Shown: piece after piece, positions 40,831 through 50,500 of the stretch
Position numbering within the stretch: the stretch's first letter is position 1
How the letters are laid out: the number at the start of each line of letters is the position of its first letter
NCBI GenBank assembly: GCA_016946835.1
Contig: JACVTC010000033.1
Span: 1,222,501 to 1,284,500, forward strand
DNA length: 62,000 nucleotides
Direction of reading: 5' to 3'
From: Neocallimastix lanati (nom. inval.)
Taxonomy: Eukaryota; Neocallimastigomycota; Neocallimastigomycetes; Neocallimastigales; Neocallimastigaceae
Notes under the pieces: generated by a model
The model's database searches: none
Told to the model about the DNA's origin: nothing
What the model saw: only the letters and a program-made list of their open reading frames with translations
Program-made: the position numbers and the translations under genes

Positions 40831-42852
40831 AATATTAGTAATATAAAGATCCAATTAATACAGTCATCATAATAATAATTTCTTGAATAAGCCCCAAGAT
40901 ATTGTTCAATAAAAGAGATACATCTTTCAACTTGTCCGACAGTTTCATGATGATCTGTGGTAGCTATATTATTTTTAATTTTTAATAAGTGCATAAATTC
41001 ATTCCAAAGAGCACTTGTAAATTGTGATCCTCTGTCTGTATAAATATCTTGAGGTAAACCATGTAGTTTAAATATATTATTCATAAAAGCCTTAGCAGTT
41101 TGTTTTGCATCAGGTATTTGTTTAAAGGGAATTAAGTGGATCATTTTAGAAAAACGATCGACAACTACTATTATTACTGTACATCCTTTAGAATCAGGAA
41201 GACCACATAAAAAGTCTATTTCTATAGATTTTCAAGATCTTTCGGGAGTATCCAAAGGTTGTAGAAGACCATATTTTCTGTGCCTATTTATTTTGTTTCT
41301 CGCACAGGATTGACAAGAGTTTACATATTTGGTTACATCTTCTTTTATTTTAGGCCACCTGTAACGGATCACAGAAATAAATAATATATTTTAGTGTTTA
41401 ATACTTATAATTTATAGCTAAGTTCGCGAGTTCGAATCCGAACATTTACCTTAAAATTTTTTATTATTTTTATTTATTTATTATTATTAAAATATTTTAG
41501 TGTATAATTATTTGATTGGTTTAAATTATAAAAATTTAATTCATAAAAATTTAATTAATTTATTTAATTGAAAAAAAATATAAATATCTCAAAAAATTTC
41601 ATGTAAATTGAAAAATCGTGTTTTTATTAAAAAATTAATAATTAATAAATTATTATTTAACACCAACCTTTTGATTCAAGATTTGTGTTTAATAATAAGA
41701 TTTATTTTATTAGGTTATTAATTTAAATTCTTGTTTCTTATTGTTAAGCACAGCTTTACACCACCAAAAGTTTCTTGTTATTAACTCTAAAGTTCTTCTA
41801 ATTCCTAAATAACCGGCAGCGGGCTTTTCATGATATTTTGTTAATATTTCTAATCAGAGAACTTCAGGAATATAGACTAGATTATTATGAAATATTAAAT
41901 TGTCCTTTAATTTAAACTTTTCCATTTTTCTAAAGGGCTTATAAGACATATCATTTTTTACATTTTTAGGACTAAAGTAAAGTCTAGTATCCTCAGCTGT
42001 AGCGTCAGACTTGGTAGCATCAATAATCCTTACTAAAAAGGTCACTTACAATACTAACAGAATATGGAATTTCCTTAACATTTTTAATGTCCAAAATATT
42101 TTCAGGTTTTTCTTCAGTGTTGTTTTTAATATAATCAGGTCTTCTAGACAGACTGTCAGGTTTTCCGTTTTTGTTTCCCTGTCTATATTTTATTATGAAA
42201 TTATATTCTTGGAAGAAAGAAAAGGTACCATCTGTGTTGTTTTTGATTTGCAACCTTTCCTCCTAATGTGTATATTAAGTTCCTATGATCTGTATAGACA
42301 GTAATTTGGTATTTAGCACCAAGGAGTAGATGTCTCCAAGCAATAAAAGCATCTCTTATAGCGAGTAGTTCTTTATCAGTAATTGCATAATTATTTCGGC
42401 GTCTAGTAAACTTCTAGAATAATATGCTACTGGATGTAAATTATTATCTAGATCCCTTTAAGATAGAACAGCACCAATAGCATAATTGCATCACATTCTT
42501 CTATAAGAGGTTTTGTAATATCAAGATGGAGTAGAATTGGAGAAGTAATTAATATTTTCTTTAATTCCTTAAAAGCGTTTTCACATTCATTCGTCCATAA
42601 AAATTTTATATTTTTCCTCGTTAAATTATGTAAGGGTTTTGCAATTTTTGCAAAATATTTAACAAATCTTCTATAGTAATTGCATAGGCCAATTAATCTT
42701 GAAACTTCTTTTATATTTTCTGGTCTTGTCCACTCTTCTATAGATTTAATTTTCTTTGGGTTAGTAGATACATCATCACCAGATAAAATGTAACCTAAAA
42801 ATTCAACTTTGTTCTGGTTAAATTCACATTTTTCTAATTTTCTAAATATCAT
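40812..42852 (-). pseudogene. Degenerate Ty3/gypsy pol (element C)
   Basis: Minus-strand order: RT thumb/connection ('KCEFNQNKVEFLGYILSGDDVS...LIGLCNYYRRFV', 42852-42448), RNase H ('YTDHRNLIYTL', 42470-42230), tether ('KNGKPDSLSRRPDY', about 42200), integrase zinc region ('HEKPAAGYLGIRRTLELI' then 'CQSCARNK') and integrase core ('VDRFSKMIHLIPF', 'YTDRGSQFTS', 'VGQVERCI'). The order RT-RH-IN defines Ty3/gypsy. The catalytic RT half and gag are missing. Frameshifts occur near 42470, 42400 and 42255, stops near 41870 and 41235, and a 401-bp solo LTR interrupts the integrase zinc region. It resembles plant/fungal chromovirus-type pols more than D or E. Clearly dead. Confidence 0.88.
41360..41760 (+). 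mobile_element. Solo LTR inserted in element C, target duplication CCACC
   Basis: 401 bp, TGTAACGGATC...GCTTTACA (TGTAA/TTACA inverted ends), flanked by ccacc at 41355-41359 and 41761-41765. Removing it restores the 'RNFWWPKI' continuity of the integrase, so both boundaries are exact. About 70 nt from its left end it contains GAGTTCGAATCC (41428-41439), a perfect tRNA T-loop/Pol III B box, within a longer TTCGCGAG...CGAAC segment. The right-hand half is A/T-rich with no coding. Confidence 0.85.
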
Positions 42853-43059
42853 TAAAATCTAATCTTAGCTTATAAATATAATACTTTCTTTTAAATTAAA
42901 ATATAAAATTAGGGTTAATTATTAAACATTAAAATCTTAAAACACTTGATGCAACACTAAAATTATCTTTAATTTAATTTTATTTAATATAAACTATTTT
43001 ATTTTTATTATTTAAACTAATTTTATTTTATTATTTAGATTATTTAAACTTAATTTGAA

Positions 43060-43460
43060 CTATCTAAAATTTATTATTTAAATTCGAATGACAAAAGAAT
43101 AATATAATAATAAAGTTGTAAGAAAAAGAGAGAACTAAAGTATTGTACTACTTTGTTCTTTTTATACAACTAAAATAGTTATAATAAAACTAATTTAATA
43201 ATAAAATAAAATAATATAAAATAAAATAAAATATTAAAACTAATTAAAAATTCTCTTTCGGAAATCTTTAGAATGATAAAGAATTCCTTAGAATCTTTTA
43301 GAAAATAATTGAATAAAAATATTATAATAAAATATATAAAACTTATAAATTTATTTAAAATATTATAAAACTATTACTAATAACTAATTCTGTATTTTTA
43401 ATTAATAATATTTGTTCATAAAAAAATTAATAATATAATTTCCAAGTTAAGAGATTTTAT
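43060..43460 (-). repeat. LTR-like repeat, right copy flanking element C
   Basis: Counterpart of 40320-40830 (see shared blocks there). It contains a TTTTTATACAA TATA-like motif at about 43163. Sequence from 42853 to 43060 is non-coding. Confidence 0.45.
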
Positions 43461-44680
43461 CTAATATAAATTTCTAATTAATAATCTAGGGTCTTAATTA
43501 AATAATTAAATTATTTTTTATATTTAAAATATCTTTAAAGTCCAATATCTCGTCATCTAGTTGTCTAATAAGGTTTATTTTAACATATGTTGTAGTTCTC
43601 GTCCGTAGCTTTCTAATGAATATAATATTAGTGTGAATATCAATATAATATTTCCATTTTTTGTCGTGATATTGTTATTTTTCTTCAAGTTATTTTTATT
43701 AAATCCTTAAGGGTTAAATTAAATTAAATTATCTTTAATAAATAAGTCCAAACCCTTTGGTTACTGATTATTTAATGTTTCTAATATTTTTTTTATAATT
43801 AAAATCGAATTAAAATAATTTTTGTCAATAACGAAATTAAATTTCAGTTGATCTAATAATAAATTTTAATCTCAAATCCACTAGTATTCGTGACATTATT
43901 AATAATATTTTATACAAAATAAAGGTTATTAATTCATTCTTTACCACAATTGTTATGGTTCGGGTTTATTAGAAATATTTTATTTAATTATTTATTTTTT
44001 TATTTTTGTCTGTCTACATTTTAATTATTGAAAAACTTCACTTATTTATACTTTTTGAAAAAAAAATAAATATGTAAAGCCTTTCTACATTTTATCATAT
44101 TAAAAAAAAAAAATAATTTACTATTATTAATTACTTCGAATTTTATATTAATTTAAATTAACTAATTCATAAGTATTTTTATTTTAATAAATTTTGTTTA
44201 TATAATTTTATATTATTTTTCATATACTAAAACTAAATTATTTAATATATACGAAAAGTAACAAACAAAATTTAAAAAGATTTTACAGAAAAATAAAGTT
44301 ATTTTAATCAAGAATATTAATATAATATTCTTATATTTTATATAAAATAAATTTAAAAACTTTAATATATTTAATATTTATTAATTAATCAATTAAGATT
44401 TGATTTTATTTGTGGGGAATAAAAATATTAAATAATCAATTTAAAAATAAAATAAAATACTAAAAGGAATACAATTTTAATATTGATACAATATAATAAT
44501 AATATAATAATATATTTGAAAATAAAAATAAAATATTAATATTGATAATAAACACTTTAATAAAATAATAAAATTTAAGGTTATATTATAGATATTGATA
44601 TTAATAATAAAAATATAGAATTATTGATAATATTTTAGTAACTTTTTAATAAAAATATAAAAAAATTATATTTATAAAAT
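43461..44680. other. Retroelement graveyard, non-coding
   Basis: No frame survives. The block at 43932-43980 (CATTCTTTACCACAATTG then TGGTTCGGGTTTATTAG) recurs at 53202-53250 and more weakly at 54111-54140, and is followed in two copies by a TTTATACTTTT motif. This looks like promoter/leader parts of diverged LTRs. Confidence 0.5.
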
Positions 44681-45227
44681 TGTAACGGAGGTGCTTCTAT
44701 TGTAAAGGCGGGATGAGATATAGAAACACAGAAAGGAGAAAACTCAATAGGTTTACACTATCTGTATAAATAATTCGTTTTATTAGAAATATTTTTTTTT
44801 ATTAATTATAAAATTTAAAATAATTATTAATATTAATCAACAAGGTAATATTTCGAATTACTTATACGTTAATTATTATTAATAAAAGCACGAAGAAAAA
44901 TATTTCATTCGTGAAGTTCGCACTATTTATACTTTTAACGGAAAAACAGTTTTAACATGTAAAAATAATTTTAAAGAAATATTTAGAAATATGTTTGTAA
45001 TAATTAATAATGTAAAGTTTCTAGAATATAGATTTTAATTGATAAAAATGAATCTTATCAAAAAAGAATAAAATAATTTATATAATAAGAATTTCTAAAT
45101 TCATTTCGGTTGAATTACGAACCGAAAGAATCTTTAACTTTCTATAATTTTATACAGAAAGAATATTCAAGAAGATATTATTAATAATTAATAAAATAAT
45201 TAATAAAATAATTATTTATGCAAAATG

Positions 45228-45300
45228 GGTTGAGGTGTGAGTCGAACCCATGAAGTATTGGTCATGGTCAATGTAACTAACCATTGAACCAAGGTTCTAA
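45228..45300 (-). other. tRNA-like segment with Pol III A and B boxes
   Basis: The minus strand reads an A-box-like TGGTTCAATGGTTAG (core at 45281-45291) and a B-box-like GGGTTCGACTC (45239-45248), ~35 nt apart, with an anticodon-arm-like ATTG-ACCATGAC-CAAT between. Acceptor ends do not pair and the T stem has mismatches, so it is not a functional tRNA by inspection. It lies in solo LTR G near the CGTTACA end. It is a tRNA-derived relic or an internal Pol III promoter. Confidence 0.45.
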
Positions 45301-45314
45301 TTTTACTAATTGAG

Positions 45315-46102
45315 TAATACAGAATGAACAAATAATACTAATTGTGCTAGAATAATATAAATTATTCTAACCTTATAGATTATTCTATTCTATGTAATTG
45401 GAACTTTCCAATATTCTTCAAATATTACTAAATAGAAATCTTAAGTTAATAAATCACTAATTAACTTATAATTCCTTTTCGAATTATCGATCCGATTCCA
45501 TTATAATGTATTAAAAATCTTTAGCCAAGAATATTGTCCTTGCCCACTTAATATATTAATATTATATTTCTTTTGTATTATGTTATATTGAAAATAATCA
45601 AATCTATTTAATTAGTTATTAAAATTTTCGTTATCAATTTAAATTTATTTTTAATTACTAAATTTAACTAAACCACAATAAAATATTCTGTATAATCTCT
45701 TTATTTTTATTTTATATATATTAGTATTAAACTATTATTAAATAATTAATAATTCAATAATATATAACTACTATTTATAACAATAATATTATTAACTAAA
45801 ATAATAATTCAATTTCAATTTAAATGTTTTATTTATAAAAATAATTAGTAATTAGTTTATTAAAAAAATAGTTAGGCTTTACAAATTTTAATTTGATAAA
45901 AAAAATATAAATACATGTAATTTTAGTGAAATAAAATATAATCAATAACTTTCTTTTTATTAAATAAATAATTATATTATTATTTTTCTTTTATAAATTT
46001 AAATAAATAAATATTGATTTTAAAACAAATTATTTTTTTTATTGTAATTTTATTATTTGTGTTAATTATTATTATATTCCTAAAATTATATGAACCATAC
46101 CA
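45315..46102 (+). repeat. 5' LTR of element D
   Basis: Starts TAATACAG and ends ATACCA. The start is TA rather than the usual TG. The 3' LTR and the extra copy at 52333 start the same way, and related element E starts TGATACAAG. A TATATATATTAG-type motif near 45710 may be the promoter. Confidence 0.9.
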
Positions 46103-46110
46103 TGAAAAAT

Positions 46111-46127
46111 TGGTGGAGATATCGGGG
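46111..46127 (+). other. Primer-binding site of element D, tRNA 3'-end type
   Basis: TGGTGGAGATATCGGGG begins 8 nt after the LTR. Its complement ends in CCA and looks like a T-stem plus acceptor strand (CCCCGATATCTCCACCA). The tRNA species is not assigned. This is the conventional full-tRNA mode, unlike the copia elements here. Confidence 0.75.
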
Positions 46128-46606
46128 AATATAATAATAAATTAATACATTAGGGATAAAATTATAATATTAATAAATAATTTTTCTAATAAAACAAATA
46201 ATTTTTTTAAAAAATAATTTTTATATTTTTAACTAATTATTATTAATTGTTAAAAATATTAATTAATATTAAATTAAACTAATATTCGTGCATAGATTTC
46301 CGGGTTAAGTTTATCCTACATAGTAATTGGGCTAGTAGGCTCTGGACTGCTATTTTTTATATTGAAAATAGTAACCGTGGCACACGCGTGGCATGACACC
46401 TTTCAAGAGGTAAGCTGCACGTCAGACAGTGTGTACTATCAGATTGCACGATTATTATAATTTAATAAATGATTAATAATAATAAATAATTAATAATTTT
46501 ATTAGTTAAAAGATTTATTTTTTTTAATTTTTTTTTATTTTTACTTTTTATAACAATTTATACATTACGAGGTTTAGCATTCTATAGATACAATAAATTT
46601 TATTTA
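46128..46606 (+). other. Gag leader of element D with structured GC-rich block and possible intron
   Basis: 46289-46451 is much richer in GC than the surroundings and holds the 8-bp palindrome CACGCGTG (46382-46389), fitting packaging or dimerisation structure. A consensus donor AG|GTAAGC lies at 46408-46415 and an acceptor TCTATAG ends at 46587. Splicing would remove 178 nt and join an upstream ATG (46393) in frame to Gag. Unspliced, that ATG gives a six-codon upstream frame. Confidence 0.45.
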
Positions 46607-47524
46607 ATGAGAACATCCAGTACTTCCAGTACTCCAACAGAGAGTACTCCAGAAAGTAAGCTTAGCTTCCGAGAATTAAAGAAAGAATTAAAAGATTTTG
46701 AAAAGCTTACTAAACAAAACCTAGACATCAATTCCTGGGCAAACGAGTTAAAGGCATGGATAAAATACCAACATATCAAGGATCCTGAAACTATTTTTAC
46801 TGCTTGTATATTAACGGCTTCTGGAGAACCAAGAGAAATTATCCAAGAACTAGAAGATGGAAATGACCTTACTGAAGATGAAGATTCTGATTTCGATAGC
46901 GATAGTGAAGGAGAAGATGATGAAGAAAGTGAATCTACTAGCACCTACCCAAGCCTTGATGAAATCATAAATCATCTGAAGACTTTCTATGGACTTAAAG
47001 AAGATCAAACCAATTTGTTACGAGAATTACGTTCCATGAAAATAAAGAAGAACGAGAAAGTTAAAGATTTTAATGTCCGTTATAGATCTTTGTACCATAA
47101 ATTGGATAAAAAGAGAAGAAGAAAAATTAGTGTTTTAGATTATGCAGATTCCTTAACCAATAATCCTGACGCATGGAGAAAGGTTATGCTTAAAGACCAT
47201 ATTTCTATTACCAAAGCGTTCGCTATAGCCGAAAAAGTTGATCGTTTATCTATTAAAAATAGTACTGAATATTATGATAAGACTCATTACAATCTCCTTA
47301 ACTCTAAAAGTAATTTTAATAAGAACATTTCAAATGATTTTAACAAACCAAAAACCCACAAAAATGTATCTATAGAAAATATCACTAACAAGATGAAAGA
47401 AATGAAAATTAGTACTTGCTGGTTTTGTAGCAATGAAGGACATACCAAACGAAACTGTCCTAAATTAAATTCTATATTGGAAAATAACCGCAAGAAGTTT
47501 TATGAAAATCATTTAAACCACTAA
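46607..47524 (+). CDS. Gag of Ty3/gypsy element D, 305 aa
   Basis: Structural protein that packages element RNA into cytoplasmic virus-like particles. Residues ~20-75 are helical with W44 and W51. There is an acidic Asp/Glu/Ser block (82-112). Residues ~118-215 look like the retrotransposon Gag capsid helical region ('LKTFYGLKEDQTNLLRELRSMK'), followed by an Asn/Lys-rich linker and a zinc knuckle C-x2-C-x4-H-x4-C (271-284). It ends 21 residues later. The last codons TTA AAC CAC precede TAA and contain the frameshift heptamer. The first in-frame ATG after the leader is used as start; a spliced upstream start at 46393 is possible. Confidence 0.9.
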   Translation: MRTSSTSSTPTESTPESKLSFRELKKELKDFEKLTKQNLDINSWANELKAWIKYQHIKDPETIFTACILTASGEPREIIQELEDGNDLTEDEDSDFDSDSEGEDDEESESTSTYPSLDEIINHLKTFYGLKEDQTNLLRELRSMKIKKNEKVKDFNVRYRSLYHKLDKKRRRKISVLDYADSLTNNPDAWRKVMLKDHISITKAFAIAEKVDRLSIKNSTEYYDKTHYNLLNSKSNFNKNISNDFNKPKTHKNVSIENITNKMKEMKISTCWFCSNEGHTKRNCPKLNSILENNRKKFYENHLNH

Positions 47525-47564
47525 AAGGGAGTAGAAGCACTCCCATCGTCAAAAAAATTGCTTC
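47512..47564 (+). promoter_or_regulatory. Programmed -1 frameshift signal with H-type pseudoknot
   Basis: The slippery heptamer T TTA AAC (47512-47518, in gag frame) is followed by an 8-nt spacer holding the gag stop, then a 6-bp stem GGGAGT/ACTCCC (47527-47532 with 47539-47544). The loop AGAAGC contains GAAGC (47534-47538), which can pair with GCTTC at 47560-47564 across a 15-nt A-rich linker, giving an H-type pseudoknot. Pol is in the -1 frame and opens exactly across this site. U UUA AAC is one of the most efficient known eukaryotic -1 sites. Confidence 0.88.
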
Positions 47565-50500
47565 AGTCTGCCATCGTCCCAAAATAGTTGACTTAAAAGA
47601 AGATGATGATTATGAAGAAACTGCTGATTTCCAAGAAGGTACTACTACGGATTATTACGAAGATTTTGATGATAAGTCGGATGGTTCCAAAGAATTTAAT
47701 TACTTAGTAAACGTTATAAAGAGAAAGGCAAATCATAAAGATGAAGAGACTAGTGACCAAAGAAAAAAGAGGGTTCACCGTAGTCTAAGAGATGATCCTA
47801 AGCCAATAGTTACTCCAGGTTTACGAAAACAAAAAGAAAATCAATTAAGGGGAACATCGCGACCAGTCAAAAAGCCAACAACTCAATTACATCCTTCGAT
47901 TATGGTTCAACCTAGAATAGAAAAAGAAAAGAGAATTGAGAAAGAGCTAAGAGATAAGGAAAGAGCTAGTACTAGTACTTCTGTGGAAAATAATAATAAT
48001 AATAGTAATGTTAATGTTATTAATGAAGAAACTTCTCAGGAAGAAAATAATTCTAAACAAACTTTAAATAAATTAATTCAAGAAAAATCATCAGAAAAGT
48101 CAACTGAAATTATGCCAACTAGAATTCCAAGAAGAATACAAATGCAAACTGATTGTGATAGTTATGACGTGATCAAAGATTTAAACTCCAGTAATTGCAA
48201 TATTACATTTGGACAATTATTGGACGTTGCTCCAAAGATACGGTCTCAAGTATCACAAGGACTTAAATTAGAAAAGAATAATACTAAAATTTCAGGTGCA
48301 GTGGATAATATGTGTGCTACTACAATAATAACGAACAATATAGATCATACATATAAAAGTAAACATCATGAACCACAAGAAGATGATATTGCTATGGTTG
48401 ATGTAATAGTAGATGGAGTTCGTGGTAAGGCTTTAATAGATTCATGTAGCAACTTAAGTATTATCACAAAGCAATTTTTAGATAAATTACCTTATCAGTA
48501 TGAACCTATAGGAGTTAGTGCAGGACGAATACGTTTAGCAACAATGAATGATGATTACTCAGAAGATGTGTTAATCAAAGTTCCCGTAAAAATTAATGAA
48601 CTAGAACTACTTGTTACGTGTAGAATTATAGACAAGGAGGATCCATTCTATGATATATTAATCAACCTCAAAACTCAAATTGATAACCAGTTATTTATTC
48701 ATCCAATTAGATATAGTCTTTGTCGATTTAATGATCAAGGTTTAATTGAAGAAATTGCACCTATTAATAATGAATATGATGACGAAGAAAAATTATTATG
48801 TGTAATCAAGGCATTGAATCACCAAGAAACTAAGCAACAATTGAAAACGATTGAAGGATTACCACCCATAAAATATATATATGACACAGTTTTTCAAAGT
48901 ACAATTAATTCAAATTATAGAGAAGCTATTACTAAATTACTTGAAGAATATATTGATATAATTGCAACTTCTTCTGAAGAATTAACACCTTCAGATTTAT
49001 CACCACACAAAATTATTCTTAAGGAAGGAGTTAAACCTATTAAACAAAAATTTTATCGACTTAGTAAATTAAAAACAGATATCTTAAAAGAAGAATTAAC
49101 CAAACTCATATATAAACGATTAATTGAACCTTCATGTTCAGAATGGTCATCACCAGTAGTACTTGTGCCTAAAAAGAACGGTAAATGGCGCCTGTGTATT
49201 GACTATAGGAAAGTAAATGAAGCAACTAAGAAGGATTCTTATTCTTTACCAAATATTGAGGAAATTTTTGATAGCTTAGATGGAGCAAAAATCTTTTCAA
49301 CATTAGATCTTTATTCCGGTTATCATCAAATATTAATGGATGATGATAGTGTTGAAATCACTACCTTTACAACTAAGTTCGGAAACTACCAATTCAAGGT
49401 AATGCCCTTCGGTTTAACAGGTGCTCCAGCTACATTCCAAAGAGAAATGAACCGTATACTATTTCCCTTAATAGGAAAATGCGTATATAACTTTATCGAT
49501 GATATTTTAATCTACTCAAGAACTGAAGAAGAACACCTAGAACATCTTAAACAAGTCTTAGAAATATTCAAGGAACATAAGTTAAAAATCAATATCGAAA
49601 AGTGTTCTTTCATGCAAACTAAAGTAGAAGTACTTGGACATAAAGTATCCTCAGAAGGTTTAAGTCCATTGGAAAACAAAGTTGAAGCTATTAAAGAATG
49701 GAAGGCTCCCTCTAACATTCATGAACTTCGATTATTTTTAGGAGCCATTGGATATTATAGAAATTTTATTAAGGACTTTGCAAAAGTTACTGCTCCTCTC
49801 TGCACTCTATTAAGAAAAGGTATTAAGTTTGAATGGAAAAAGGAACAAGAAGAAAGTTTTAAAATTCTTAAGGAAAGATTAATCAATGCCCCAATATTAA
49901 GATTTCCTAGATTTGATAGAGAATTTATTATAAGAACAGATGCTTCCTATGATGGAATAGGCGGTGTGCTTTTACAAAAGGATGATGAAACTGGAAAGGA
50001 GCATCCGGTTCATTATATTAGTAGAAGTTTATCTAAATCGGAAAAGAATTATGGAATTACGGATCTAGAAGGTGCTGCTCTAATTTACTGTATTAATAAA
50101 TTAAAATCTTATATTATGGGAAATCCTAAGCAAACTATAGTATATACAGATCATAGACCATTAATCGGATTACTTAAAAGTAAGGAACCACAAAATTCTC
50201 GTCATACTAGATGGTGTTTGACTGTCAGTATGTTAGGAATTGATTTACGATATGAAGCTGGGAAGAATAATGTTGTCGCAGATGCTTTATCAAGAATGAA
50301 AAATGAAAAAGAAAAAGTTGTATTAACAACACAAATAATCAAAGAACAAGATGAAAACCTGCTTTCAAGAACCATTAAGGAATTTATTGAAGAAAAATTT
50401 ACGACAATTGATGGTGTGGACTACTTTGTTGATGGCAATAATTATAGAAAATTAGTTACAGATACAAAAGAAAAACTTCAATTAATTTTTCAAGCACACA

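Noticed and set aside
41405-41450. tRNA gene around the perfect B box in the element-C solo LTR
   Set aside because: No A box or cloverleaf stems could be drawn around it, and it sits wholly inside an LTR with exact ends.
45228-45300. Functional tRNA gene
   Set aside because: Acceptor strands do not pair, the T stem has mismatches and the anticodon arm has four pairs with an eight-base loop, so it is only called tRNA-like.
46600-46944. Ser-rich minus-strand frame over gag of element D
   Set aside because: It is antisense to the acidic Gag segment and has no independent support.
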